Origin: Zanthoxylum bungeanum
Taxonomy: Eukaryota; Streptophyta; Magnoliopsida; Sapindales; Rutaceae
Direction of reading: 5' to 3'
Length of the DNA: 64,000 nt
Assembly: GCA_019454045.1 (NCBI GenBank)
Contig: SKCR01034767.1
Span: forward strand, 62,001-126,000
Shown: positions 22,976 through 33,699 of the stretch, piece by piece
Layout of the letters: each line of letters starts with the position of its first letter
Position numbering within the stretch: position 1 is the first letter of the stretch
The notes under the pieces: model-generated
What the model was told of the DNA's origin: nothing
Databases searched by the model: none
What the model saw: the letters and a program-made list of their open reading frames with translations, nothing else
Translations under genes and position numbers: made by a program

Positions 22976-24040
22976 TGCATCGGTATACCCAGTTACCTCA
23001 AGTTCTCCATCTCCATAGATTAAGAAAGCATCCTTAGTTCGTCTAAGATACTTAAGGATATTCTTAACCGTCATCCTGTCACCTTCACCTGGATCGGCCT
23101 GATAGCGACTACACATGCTCAAAGTATACGAGACATCAGGTCGCGTACATATCATGGCATACATGATCGATCCGACTGCCGATTCGAACGGTATCCAACT
23201 CATATTGTTTCTCTCATCTTGAGTTTTAGGACACATGTCCTTAGATAGAGTGACGCCATCTGACACTAGCAACAGTCCCCTCTTGGACTGATCAATGTTG
23301 AATCTCTTCAATACTTTGTCAATGTACGTACTCTGGGAGAGTCGAAGCAGCTATCTAGATCTATCCGGGTAGATCTTTATTCCTATAATAAAGACTGCTT
23401 CTCTCAGATCTTTCATGGAGAATTTTAATGAAAGCCAAGCTTTCACCGACGTTAATATGGGAATGTCATTTCCAATAAGCAATACATCATCAACGTAAAG
23501 GACAATGAATGTCAGTGCTCTCCCACTAACCTTCTTATATACACAAGGATCATCCTCGCTTTGAATGAAATCATATTCCTTTATGATCTCATCAAAACGT
23601 AGGTTCCAAGAATGCGATGCTTGCTTCAATCCATAAATGGATCGATTTAACTTAAAAACCTTATTTGCAAGTCTTGGTACGACAAAACTGTCAGGCTGTT
23701 GCATATAAACATCCTCCAAAAGGTTTCCGTTAAGGAAAGCGATTTTGACATCCATCTGCCATATATCATATTCGAAATATGCAGAAATAGCAAGCATTAT
23801 CCTAATGGATTTAATCATGGCAACGGGTGAAAAAGTTTCATTGTAATTGACACCATGTCGTTGACGATACCTCTTCGCTACAAGCCTAGCTTTGTACGTT
23901 TGTACGTTGCCATCCATGTCAGTCTTCTTCTTGAAGATCCATTTGCAACCAATAGGCTTTACGCCTTCTGGTGCATCAACCAATGTCCAAACTTGATTGG
24001 TGTACATGGAATCCATTTCGGAATTCATGGCTTATTACCA
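22940..24040 (-). pseudogene. pol: CopA pol: reverse transcriptase, minus strand, mostly open
   Basis: The best preserved copia reverse transcriptase here. A 225-codon frame (24028-23351) runs from MNSEMDSMYTNQVW through GCKWIFKKKTDMDG, FLNGNLLEDVYMQQ, SIYGLKQASHSWNLRF and an intact YVDD box (23486-23497). A further 123-codon frame (23311-22940) carries KRGLLLVSDG, the SAVGSIMYAMICTRPD connection motif and GYTDASFQ, where RNase H begins. A short break near 23311-23351 separates them. Domain content is as in 13331-14400, but many codons that are stops there are Gln, Arg or Trp here. Confidence 0.88.
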
Positions 24041-24478
24041 TAAAGAGGAATCGATATCTTGTATCGCTTCCTCATACGTAGCCGGCTCGTTATCCTCAAT
24101 AAGATTAATAGCTACATGAGGTGAGATCAGAAACCCATACCTCTCAGGTTGTTTCCTGACTCTCTCCGACCTACGTGGTTCTTGTGTATTCGAAGATTAT
24201 GGTACAGTCTCATCCATGATGGACTGTTCATATTCTATTAAAGATTCTCTACCAGGAACAGTATCACTCCGATTTTCATCAAGTTCTAATTTTCTCCCAG
24301 TTACCACTGCATTTAGGAATTCCTTCTCAAGGAAAACAAAATATAGAGCAACAAAACTTTGTTCTCTTGTGGGTAATAGAAGTAATATCCTTTGGTTTCC
24401 CTAGGATATCCTACAAATAGGCATTTATCCGATTTGGGTTCTAGTTTGGTACCTTCGAAACGTTTGACGTATGCCTAG
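24041..24478 (-). pseudogene. pol: CopA integrase C-terminus and linker, minus strand, truncated
   Basis: Minus-strand continuation of pol upstream of reverse transcriptase. A PKSDKCLFVGY..ETKGYYFY segment is readable near 24375-24450, followed by a decayed Ser/Glu-rich linker. It is cut at 24478 where Ath1 begins, within the codons for the AYVK motif. Confidence 0.8.
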
Positions 24479-24716
24479 TGATAAGTGCATGAAAATATAC
24501 TTTGAAACATCACTTATCTAGGCTTATTGTTAAGTATTTAGTTATATATTTTATATTTTATCACATAATTTTGATTGTTATATTAATTTAGAAATATTTA
24601 TTATTTACACTAATTTAGTGATTTTTATTTGTAGGAATATTAATACATGGATCCGGGAGGATATTTACAAGTATTTTGGGAACTTTTGGGAAGACACAGG
24701 ACGAGCAGGGAGCATT

Positions 24717-24834
24717 GGCGCCATGACGCCAAAATTGCATACAAACCACATAGGACATGGCGCCACCCGCATACACAAGGCGCCTTGGCACCATATTGCC
24801 AAGATACCATGGTGCCATGGCGCCTCATCATACA
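24717..24834 (+). repeat. GGCGCC/CCATGG palindrome cluster, 5' LTR
   Basis: Several GGCGCC and CCATGG palindromes, partly overlapping as GGCGCCATGGCGCC-type units, in otherwise AT-rich DNA. In this LTR some are decayed (GGCACC, GGTGCC, GACGCC) compared with the 3' LTR. It lies ~120-240 bp upstream of the TATA box. Strong hairpins are possible. Confidence 0.7.
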
Positions 24835-24953
24835 AACCTGCCCATGCCATTTTCTAGAGAGTTTAGTGCCGCGGCGCTGCGGGAAAGTTTCCTACGCGTT
24901 CCAGGTCTCACTTTTTAGGGTTTTCTGAAATCCTAATGACACCCTGACACTAT

Positions 24954-24961
24954 TATAAATA
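24954..24961 (+). promoter_or_regulatory. TATA box of Ath1 5' LTR
   Basis: TATAAATA after CACTAT. The 3' LTR has lost one base here (TATAATA). The Ath2 LTR has TATAAATA in the equivalent place (minus strand, 35915-35922). Confidence 0.55.
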
Positions 24962-25775
24962 CAACTGTTCGTCCAGACTCAACAAGGAGGCTAGTTACAA
25001 AAATATAAAAAAAGAAATCAGAGTTGTGCAAAATTCCCGAGATCAGAAACAATGATTCATCCGATGATTCCCCATCCTATCTCTGTTATTTCTTCATCTA
25101 GCATGCGGAACTAATCTCCTAAGCAAAGCTAAGGGCGAACTCTTGTACCCAACTCTTGTATTCTTGTTATTTGATTCATGGATGATCTTATTTGATTAAT
25201 ATAATTGTATTCTATTCATCTCTTTATTCTTTGATTATTTGAGAACTATATTTTATTAGTTTACCTATAGATTCACTCATGCTTTTTCTATGTGTTGTTG
25301 GTAAAATTGGTTTGATAGATTAAGATTGTTTTGCGAGTTAATCTTCTACTGAAGTATTGCCCGATGGTATATTGTCGACGTTAGATAGGTTGTAACGATA
25401 TTCTTGGGAGTTGTGAACGTAGAGAAGATTGAATGACAATTACCTTAGGACTTAAACTGTGTAGAATTGAATATCTTCCAATTGTAGATTTGGGACCTGA
25501 AATCCTCAATTGCGTGATTGAATGAATCAATAACGGAATATGAGTAATAGGTACAAGAGGGGACCCTGATGCTTTGCTCTTTCTCATTATTGTTAAAATC
25601 TCTTAAGCTTTTCGAAATCTTTAATTCTCCATCGCAATTTAATCTTTTCTTAAAATCAGTTATTGCTAAACGTTCTTGATTTAGTGAATCAGTTCTTTGT
25701 AACCCTCTCTCTGTGGAATCGACACCCCAACTGTACTGCGATAACCGTGAGTCATATTTGGGCGTAATCAAAATT

Positions 25776-25793
25776 TGGCACCGTTACCGGGGA
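25776..25793 (+). other. Ath1 primer binding site
   Basis: TGGCACCGTTACCGGGGA, two CpG-type changes from the Athila consensus TGGCGCCGTTGCCGGGGA, which pairs with tRNA-Asp. Confidence 0.8.
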
Positions 25794-26102
25794 GACGGTT
25801 TACAAGCAAAAGGACCAGGTTTGCTTAATTAACAACGAAGCGGTAATTTCGTTACATTTATTTTATTTTCTTTTATTCAGTTACTTTAATTTTCTTGGTT
25901 TTTATTCCTGAATTTATTTTCCGTTTATTTTATTTTTTTAATTATTCTTTTATTTCTGTTTCTAGTATCACTCATGATTAATTGCATACCTAGACGTAGG
26001 CATAGATTTGGTAGGTTCGTTAGAACTGAAGAAGAGAATTTTGATTCAGAGAGTTTTTTTGACAATCTCTTTGCCACACCCTCCACATCTAGTGCACACA
26101 CC

Positions 26103-26898
26103 ATGAGTGACTACGAGAGACCACCTAGGAGGACACTATTGAAGAGTACCTCCACCCAACTCGTACGGCTACACCTTCGTGTATTATGTTTCCTCCAAAT
26201 GCACCACCCGTAGATTTTAAACCTGGGATGATATAGTATCTCCCAACCTTCAATGGTTTGGAGAACGAAAATCCCTATGTGCATATTAGAGAATTTGAAG
26301 AGGTAGTAGCGACTTTCCATGACCGGTTTGGAACCACGGACACAATCAGACTTAAGTTTTTCCTTTTTCCCTTAAAGACAAAGCTAAGAGTTGGTTGTAC
26401 TCTTTAAGACCTAGGTCAATAGGATCGTGGGGCGGGATGACCCGAGCATTCTTTGACAAATATTTCCCACACCACAAGACGGATGCCCTTAAAAAACAAA
26501 TCTCTACCTTTTCCCAAAAAGATAATGATACCCTTTACCAAACATGGGAGAGGTATAAGGAATTGTTAGCTAGTTGCCCCCACCATGGTTTTGAGAGTTG
26601 GCGTTTAGTTAGTTACTTCTATGACGGATTGACACTTAGGGAGTACCAATTCGTTGAGACGATGTGTAATGGTGAGTTTATCCAAAAGGACCCTGATGAG
26701 GCCCTCGAGTACCTAGATGACCTAGCTAAGAAGTCTCATACCTGGAATGGACCTAATTCCATGGATAGCACTGATATGACACACCTCACTCCTCCTATTA
26801 GAAGCATACACCACTTGAGAGAATAGGACAGCCTTAAGGCGAAAGTTGAAATATTAACCAGGCAAATAGGAACCTTACTAGCCAAGGACAGTAAATCT
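26103..26898 (+). pseudogene. gag: Ath1 gag (capsid)
   Basis: Athila capsid. It starts MSDYERPPRRT, shifts frame near 26131, then reads MFPPNAPPVDFKPGM, TFNGLENENPYVHIREFEE and an SWLYSLRPRSIGSWGGM segment (after another shift near 26370). The FFDKYFPHHKT, YQTWERYKELLASCPHHG and YFYDGL segments follow, all characteristic of the retrotransposon gag domain. An in-frame TAG at 26824-26826 lies before the knuckle, in a position compatible with a former Gln codon. From 26395 on, the same frame continues through protease into reverse transcriptase. Confidence 0.88.
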
Positions 26899-28212
26899 AT
26901 GCATACAGTAGCCAACTTAGAGCCTCAGGAAGTTTGTGTTGTGTGTAACAGGACCGATCATTTGACACAAGAGTGCCCGACAACTAGAGACCCATATGAG
27001 AGTCAATGCAATGAATTAGGAACGTATAGGAAACCCTACACACCGTACTCAGACACTTATAACCTTGGTTGGAGAAACCATCCCAACTTCAGTTGGAAAC
27101 AAGACTCTCATCAGTCGAGCCAGACACCACAACCTAGGAGTTACAGTACCCCACCTCAGTATCACACATCTGCCATCCCTAGGAATTCCTTAGAGGACAC
27201 CATGCAAGCCTTTGTGGAAACTCAAAGTAAGACCAATCAGAAGTTTGAATCCTTAATAGCTCAGCTAGCGGAAGATAATAAGGAGATTAAAAGCCAAATC
27301 TCCAAGTTAACTAACGTCTTGAGTGTGAATGAACAAGGAAAATTCCCTTCCCAAGCTCAACCTAATCCTCAAGGGCAACACATGGCACAGGCTGATCAGG
27401 GAGGTGCGAATGTAAAAGGCGTTAATGCCATAACTATTAGGTGTGGTAAGGAGGTAGGAGTAAAAGACACCCCAAACACAACAGATTCGACCAAGGATAA
27501 TAGTGTAGATACCCCTGAGGAAGACCGAGAACCACATCTCCCCGTTAGAGTACCATTCCATCAAGCCCTTAGGCCAGCCACCAAAGCTACAGACCCGAAC
27601 GGTGAGATCTTAGAACACCTTAGGCAAGTAAAGATCAACATGCCCTTGTTACATGTAATCAAACCGGTTCCCACATACGCTAAGGTTTTAAAAGATCTAT
27701 GTACCATGAAGAGGAAGCACCATGTGAACAAAACTGCATTCCTAACGGAACAAGCTAGTGCAGTGATTGAACAAAAGACCCCACCAAAATATAAGAACCC
27801 GGGGTGTCCCACCATCACTTGCCATATTGGTACATGCGAGTTTGGTCAGGCATTACTAGACTTGGGCGCGAGTGTGAATCTCATGCCGTATTCCATATAT
27901 ACGAAGTTAGGTCTTGGAGAGATCAAGCCTACGTCAGTAGTCTTACAGTTAGTGGATCGTTCTGTCAGAACCCCACGAGGGATAGTAGAGGATGTCTTAC
28001 TCCAGATTGACAAATTCTACTATCCCGTTGACTTCTTGATCTTAGACACCCAGTCCGTAGTTAAAACCGAATTCAAAATTCCTCTTATCCTGGGTAGACC
28101 TTTCCTTGCTACAACAAATGCTCTTATCAATTGTAGGAATGGTCTCATGAAATTATCATTCGGAAACATTACACTAGAAGTGAACATTTTTCACATCGGG
28201 AAACAGCCATAA
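26899..28212 (+). pseudogene. pol: Ath1 nucleocapsid and aspartic protease
   Basis: A 437-codon open stretch. Residues 13-26 form a CCHC knuckle (CVVCNRTDHLTQEC). A Gln/Pro-rich linker follows with a coiled-coil-like segment around residues 95-135. The protease site DLGASVNLMPYS (Asp codon 27859-27861) uses Leu where most gypsy proteases have Thr or Ser, which is usual for Athila. The ILGRPFLATTNALI flap-side motif lies near 28087-28125. It ends TAA at 28210-28212, but the same frame resumes downstream, so this stop is probably a mutation. It would mature the polyprotein in the particle. Confidence 0.9.
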
Positions 28213-29432
28213 GATGACGATAAATGTCATCAGACATTCCTCATAGATACAATTGTGCCAGAATTGGCACCCACTCTACATGAGTCTGACCCTCCCGATC
28301 ATCTCCTTCCGGATTCGACCCTTTTAGACACTCTTAAAATAACCAATCCTCCGGACTTTGCTACAGGTTACTCTTTTTGGCAGCCGCAGTTTGAGGCTTT
28401 GCCAGAACAATGGGATAGACCAAAACCTTCTTCGGTCGAAACATCAAAAATTGAATTAAAGCCCTTACCAGAAGGAATGCGACATGCGTTCCTTGGATCA
28501 TGAGATACCTTCACTGTTATCATTTCCTCAGAGCTTAGTGCATTGCAGAGTAAGAGATTACTTGAGATGTTGAGTGAGCATAAATCCGCACTTGGCTGGA
28601 CCATAAGAGACATCAAAGGTATTAGCCCATTGATTTATTCCCATAAAATTCACCTAGAAGATGGAGCTACCCCTCGTAGAGATCCTCAACGTAGACTTAA
28701 CCCCACTATGAAAGAAGTGGTGAGAAATGAAGTGATAAAGTTACTAGACGCATGTATTATATACCCAATTGCTGATGGTAAATGGGTTAGTCCTACGCAG
28801 GTTGTCCCTAAAAAGTCGGGAGTCACTGTAGTGAAGAATGAGACAGGAGAACTGGTTCCTACCAAGGTAGTCACAGGTTGGCGTATGTGCATCGATTACC
28901 GAAAGTTAAATGCTGCCACCCGAAAAGACCACTTCCCACTTCCCTTTATCGATCAGATTCTTGAGCGGGTAGCTGGTCACCCATTTTACTGTTTCCTAGA
29001 TGGATATTCAGGATACTACCAAATTGAGATCTCCTTGGAAGATCAGGAGAAAACCACATTTACCTGCCCGTTCGGAACCTATGCTTTTCGCCGTATGCCA
29101 TTTGGTTTGTGCAATGCCCCCGCCACTTTTCAAAGATGCATGTTGAGCATTTTTAGTGATATGATTGAGAAGTGTATGGAGGTATTTATGGATGATTTAA
29201 CAGTGTTTGGCGACTCCTTTGATACATGCTTGCTTAACCTGAAAGCAGTATTAAGTCGATGTCAGGAAAAAGGCCTCGTTCTGAACTGGGAAAAGTGTCA
29301 CTTTATGGTCTCTTCAGGAATCGTCCTAGGTCATATTGTCTCATCCAAAGACAAATCAAAGATCGATTTACTATCAAAGCTGCCAACACCCAAAACTGTT
29401 AAAGATGTGCGATCATTTCTTGGGCATGCTGT
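28213..29432 (+). pseudogene. pol: Ath1 reverse transcriptase
   Basis: Gypsy reverse transcriptase in the same frame as gag and protease, after stops TAA 28210 and TGA 28501. In order: a KALPEGM-like EL(K/P)PLPEGM segment, HKIHLEDGATPRRDPQRRL, GWRMCIDYRKLNAATRKDHFPLPFID, FLDGYSGYYQI, FGLCNAPATFQRCM and the catalytic FMDD (29185-29196) in VFMDDLTVFG. It breaks at a single-base shift near 29430, between LGHA and the FY(K/R)RF motif. Apart from the stops, the domain looks complete. Confidence 0.92.
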
Positions 29433-30010
29433 TTCTATAAGAGATTCATACAGAACTTCTCTTCTGTCTCTAGACCCCTATGTAACCTTCTTGCTAAAGA
29501 TTCTTCATTTGAATGGACACAGGAGTGTGAAGGTGCCTTCAGGACGCTTATAACTAAACTCACCTCTGCCCCAATCATGAAACCACCCGATTGGAATTTA
29601 CCATTTGAAATTATGTGTGATGCTAGTGACTACGCAGTTGGGGCAGTTTTAGGACAAAGACGAGAAGGGAAACCTTTTGTCGTGTATTATGCCAGCAGAG
29701 CTCTAAACAGTGCTCAAATGAACTATTCCACAACTGAAAAAGAACTGCTGGCAGTAGTCTTTGCCTTAGACAAATTTCGTGCATACCTAATTGGCTCCCC
29801 CATCACCATTTTCACCGACCATGCAGCACTCAAGTACCTCCTTTCGAAGAAATATGCTAAGGCAAGATTGATTAGCTGGATCCTGCTGCTACAGGAATTC
29901 GACCTAACAATCAAGGATAAAAAGGGTGTTGAAAATGTGGTAGCAGATCACTTATCTCACTTGGAGTTTAACGACTCTGCCAATGGCCCACCAATTCGCG
30001 ATGACTCCCA
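29433..30010 (+). pseudogene. pol: Ath1 RNase H
   Basis: The frame after the shift carries the connection segment ([23 protein letters not shown]), then RNase [16 protein letters not shown] holds the first Asp, [22 protein letters not shown] the Glu, and [11 protein letters not shown] the second Asp. The ADHLSHLE end follows. All the usual acidic residues are present. Another one-base shift near 30005 leads into the linker to integrase. Confidence 0.9.
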
Positions 30011-31333
30011 GATGAACATCTTTTTGCAGTCACACGAGCACCATGGTATGCACACATTGTCAATTTTAGTTTCTGACGAGTGCCCGTCCACTTGGATTCA
30101 CAAGATAAGCGTAAATTCTTGGTCGAGGTACGTAATTTTTATTGGGATGATCCATACTTATTCAAATACTGCCCCGACCAAATATTGAGACGTTGCATTC
30201 CTAAAGATGAAGTTCTCAGTGTGTTGACCTTTTGTCATGCCAACGCTTGCGGAGGCTATTTTTCTGTAAAGAAAACTGCTGCAAAAATTCTGTAGTGTGG
30301 TTTCTATTGGCCCACTCTATTTAAAGATACAAACGGATTCTGCCGCTCCTGTGAAAGATGTTAGAAATTAGGTGCTTTGTCCCGTCGTCATATGATGCCT
30401 CTTAACCCTATTCTTGTCATTGAAGTATTTGATTGTTGGGGTATTGATTTTATGAGACCCTTTCCACCCTCGTTTGGTTATCTCTACATCCTGCTCGCAG
30501 TTGATTATGTGTCTAAATGGGTTGAGGCAGTATCTTGCCGAACAAAAGACAATGCTACTGTGGTTAAATTCTTAAAGGAACATGTCTTGTCAGGTTTCGG
30601 TACCCCACGAGTCATCATCAGCGATCAAGGAATACACTTTTGCAACCGATCTTTTGAAGCCTTGATGCGCAAATATGGTGTGGTGCACAAGATCTCTACT
30701 GCCTATCACCCACAGACAAATGGGCAAGCTGAATTAGCAAATAGAGAGATCAAACAGATATTAGAGAAAATAGTAAACCCCGACCGTAACGATTGGTCTT
30801 TACGACTTCCGGATGCACTTTGGGCATATCGTACTGCTTACAAGTCCCTTCTTGGAATGTCCCCTTATAGGCTCGTATTTGGAAAAGCTTGTCATTTACC
30901 TGTAGAGTTAGAACATAAAGCCTACTGGGCTATTAAAAATCTTAACTTTGATCTGAGTGTTGCAGGTACACAGCGGAAACTTCAGATTACGGAGCTCGAA
31001 GAACTATAGAATGATGCTTATGACAATTCCCGCCTCTACAAAGCCAAGATGAAATCCGCCCATGACAAACAGATAATGAGGAAAACTTTTGAGCCTAACC
31101 AGAAGGTTCATCTCTATGATTCCAGACTCCATCTTCACCCAGGCAAGCTGCGATCCAGATGGACCGGACCCTTCATTGTAAAACAAGTTTTCCCCCATGG
31201 AGCTGTAGAAGTAGAAGATCCCAAGGGCGGCAGAGTATTTAAAGTAAATGGACAGAGGCTGAAACCGTTCCTAGACAATCCGATTCCCGCAGCAGAGGAT
31301 ACACCTCTTGCTGACCCCACCTATGCGGATTGA
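30011..31333 (+). pseudogene. pol: Ath1 integrase
   Basis: After a short shifted linker, one frame runs from 30080 to 31333 with three stops (30293, 30362 and 31007). A zinc-binding HHCC region lies at about 30233-30360 (HANACGG, CRSCERC). The rve core has WGIDFM (Asp ~30445), ISDQG (Asp 30623-30625) and [12 protein letters not shown] (Glu 30731-30733). The C-terminal part has [17 protein letters not shown] and the GPFIVKQVFPHGAVEV strand typical of Athila. TGA/TAG at 30293 and 30362 sit where Gln is usual. It ends with a natural-looking stop after TYAD. Confidence 0.92.
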
Positions 31334-32629
31334 GTTTTCTTTTTCTCATTGTTGTACTTTATTTATTTATGTCTTTATTTATTTACTAGCTATTTTTAAT
31401 CTTTTAGCCTTTTTCCTTTTCTGTTTTGTTTTGTCTTTATTTCTTTTGCAGGATAATTCAATATTTCATCCAGGCTCACGACATCTCTAATCAGGTGAAC
31501 TCCTTCCTTGTATTTACCTTCTCGATTGTTACATTGAGGACAATGTTTCATTTAGGTTGGGGGTGGTGGTATTATCATGTGTTTCACCTGGATGGATATG
31601 TCTTATTCGTATTATTTTTATTTATTTGAATAATAATAATAATAATAAATATTTGCTTGTTTGTTTTGTTTGCCTTTAGTCCCTGATAGTTAAACATAGT
31701 TCCTATGATGATATTGTTTGTGTTAGGATGAAATCTTAGAAACGATAAGTCCTTTAATGTACTTTTATCTGATGATTTGAGTAGTTTATCTATGTTAGAC
31801 TCGTAAGCACTTAATTATGGGTTTTTAGCAGTGGAAGCCTGAGTAGCTAGCAAGATGACTAGTTGAAGAAATTGTATGTCAATGAATGACCGTTTGCTTA
31901 GATATCTATCCTGATTTGCTTGTGTTATGACATAAGGTATGGTTGCAAATAAAAGAAAAAGTCTCTGAAGAAAGAAAATGAACCACCTATAACCGATAAG
32001 CGTGAAGCTACCCATGGGTGAGTATTAGGACCACCATAAGGAGAAATGCTACCTTAAAGGGTAGGTGTGTTGAAAGAAAAATTCAAAAGAAAAAGCAACA
32101 AGAGACGAGAAAAAAAAGAAAAAATCATAACATATTGAGCACACATAAAATCAACTATAGAGCTTAATTGAGATATCTAGGTTGGTTAGACCCATCGACC
32201 CCGATTTTTAAACGAAATCATTGAGTTGGCTTACCTGGGAATAAAGCTGTGAATGAACCTTAGCGCACACACACACGTTGAGTCTAGCCTAGATGATTTA
32301 TCCAAAGCCTTAGATTCGAGTTGTGTTGAGTACTTTGAGGTTCTATAGTTTCATTACTATGCATTCTCTGAGGACAAACTTATGTGAAACTATTGGGACT
32401 ATTTAATTTTTATTTTTATTTCTGAATGATTGTATGTTTGAATGACGTTTGTGGGTATCGTCACTGTAAGCCCTCACGAGACTAACTCGTCCACTAGGGA
32501 CACCTAGGGGTTTAAAGGCTTGTTGCATACGCTAAATACAATCGTGATCCCTACGAAAGTGGCTTAGATAGTTTTTATTTATTTAATTTTTCATTTTACG
32601 CTTGAATTGCTAGGGACTAGCAATAAGCT
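31334..32629 (+). mobile_element. Ath1 3' non-coding region
   Basis: About 1.3 kb between integrase and the polypurine tract. It has ACATTGAGGACAATGTTTCA followed by a GGTTGGGGGTGG tract at 31530-31570, an arrangement seen in reverse in Ath2 near 37300-37340, and an AATAAT microsatellite at 31627-31650. I see no env-like or other reading frame with credible coding features. Confidence 0.75.
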
Positions 32630-32641
32630 GGTTGGGGGTTG
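32630..32641 (+). other. Ath1 polypurine tract
   Basis: GGTTGGGGGTTG immediately before the 3' LTR. Confidence 0.7.
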
Positions 32642-33243
32642 TGATAAGTGCATGAAAATGTACTTTGAAACATCACTTATCTAGGCTTATTGTTAAGTAT
32701 TTAGTTATATATTTTATATTTTATCACATAATTTTGATTGTTATATTAATTTAGAAATATTTATTATTTACACTAATTTAGTGATTTTTATTTGTAGGAA
32801 TATTAATACATGGATCCGGGAATATTTACAAGTATTTTGGGAACTTTTGGGAAGACACAGGACGAGCAGGGAGCATTGGCGCCATGGCGCCAAAATTGCA
32901 TACAAACCACAGAGGACATGGCGCCATGGCGCCACCCACATACACAAGGCGCCTTGGCGCCATATTGCCAAGATACCATGGCGCCATGGCGCCTCATCAT
33001 ACAAACCTGCCCAGGCCATTTTCCAGAGAGTTTAGCGCCGCGGCGCTGCGGGAAAGTTTCCTACGCGTTCCAGGTCTCGTTTTTTAGGGTTTTCTGAAAT
33101 CCTAATGACACCCTGACACTATTATAATACAACTGTTCGTCCAGACTCAATAAGGAGGCTAGTTACACAAATACAAAAAAAGAAATCAGAGCTGTGCAAA
33201 ATTCCCGGGATAAGAAACAATTATTCATCCGATGATTCCCCAT
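32642..33243 (+). mobile_element. Ath1 3' LTR, truncated
   Basis: Matches 24479-25081 and stops at GATTCCCCAT. CopA LTR sequence continues without a gap; the shared bases CCAT suggest a microhomology join. About 690 bp of this LTR are lost. Confidence 0.9.
32878..32993 (+). repeat. GGCGCC/CCATGG palindrome cluster, 3' LTR
   Basis: Cleaner version of 24717-24834, with three GGCGCCATGGCGCC-type units; one carries a CATGGCGCC block absent from the 5' LTR. Confidence 0.75.
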
Positions 33244-33694
33244 AGACACATAGTCATACCACCAATGGGATTCTGAGGGGTCTATCCATAGCGAAGCTGT
33301 TTCTGTACCATCGATAAACACAACCTTCTATCACACTTGCATAAGTATCCAATACTTATCACACTTGCATGAGTATCCAATACTTAAATATATAAGAACT
33401 ATGCTGTTACGCTTCCATAACACGCACAAGTGCAATACTAGTCTATTCCACATTATCGATGTCCAGTCTCGATAATACTACGACTAGGGATATTTAATGA
33501 TTAAACCGTTATGGATTGATACTGTCTCATATCTTATAATCCGGAACTAATCATAAGGACTCTTACCATTTATTTATTAAAGTAATCAAATTACAAAATG
33601 ATAAAATATAATTTCCATTGTCACATAGTTAATTTATGAAAAAACCACAATGTCTTTTACAAATAGTGACGCTATGGGTCGTAGTTTTCTAACA
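33244..33694 (-). mobile_element. CopA 5' LTR remnant, minus strand
   Basis: First ~450 bp of the LTR of the minus-strand CopA element, ending (minus-strand start) TGTTAGAAAACTACGACC. A ~25-bp local duplication (ATCACACTTGCATRAGTATCC) lies at 33329-33380. Followed by the ACCAG duplication. Confidence 0.85.
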
Positions 33695-33699
33695 ACCAG

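Larger units (their letters stand above)
24479..25770 (+). mobile_element. Ath1 5' LTR (1.29 kb)
   Basis: Begins TGATAAGTGCATG and ends GGCGTAATCA, five bases before the primer site. Contains the palindrome-rich block (24717-24834) and a TATA box (24954-24961). Inserted in the CopA integrase region after GCCTAG. Confidence 0.9.
24479..33243 (+). mobile_element. Ath1: Athila gypsy retrotransposon, plus strand
   Basis: Nearly complete gypsy element: 5' LTR (24479-25770), Asp-type primer site, gag, protease, reverse transcriptase, RNase H, integrase, a 1.3-kb non-coding 3' region, polypurine tract and a truncated 3' LTR (32642-33243). Athila assignment rests on the primer site, the DLGAS protease site and the gag sequence. 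By eye the overlapping ~600 bp of the LTRs differ by about 20 substitutions and three small indels. No env-like frame is present. Confidence 0.9.
20615..33694 (-). mobile_element. CopA element, minus strand, split by Ath1
   Basis: Minus-strand copia insertion in Tat with a perfect ACCAG duplication (20610-20614 and 33695-33699). Left to right it shows the 3' LTR (20615-22511), RNase H, reverse transcriptase and the integrase C-terminus (to 24478), then the Ath1 insertion (24479-33243), then only the first ~450 bp of the 5' LTR (33244-33694). Its gag, protease, most of integrase, leader and the rest of the 5' LTR are missing at the Ath1 right junction. Confidence 0.9.

Noticed and set aside
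24615..24928. Several overlapping frames on both strands near the Ath1 LTR start
   Set aside because: Caused by the GC palindromes, which remove stops in all frames; repeated in the 3' LTR at 32768-33097.
31308..31629. Hydrophobic small frames after Ath1 integrase, considered as an env-like gene
   Set aside because: Too short, T-rich, no signal peptide followed by an ectodomain, and not matched in Ath2.
20615..33694. Reading the region as one composite element carrying gypsy genes inside copia LTRs
   Set aside because: Ath1 has its own LTR pair, primer site and purine tract; nesting explains everything.
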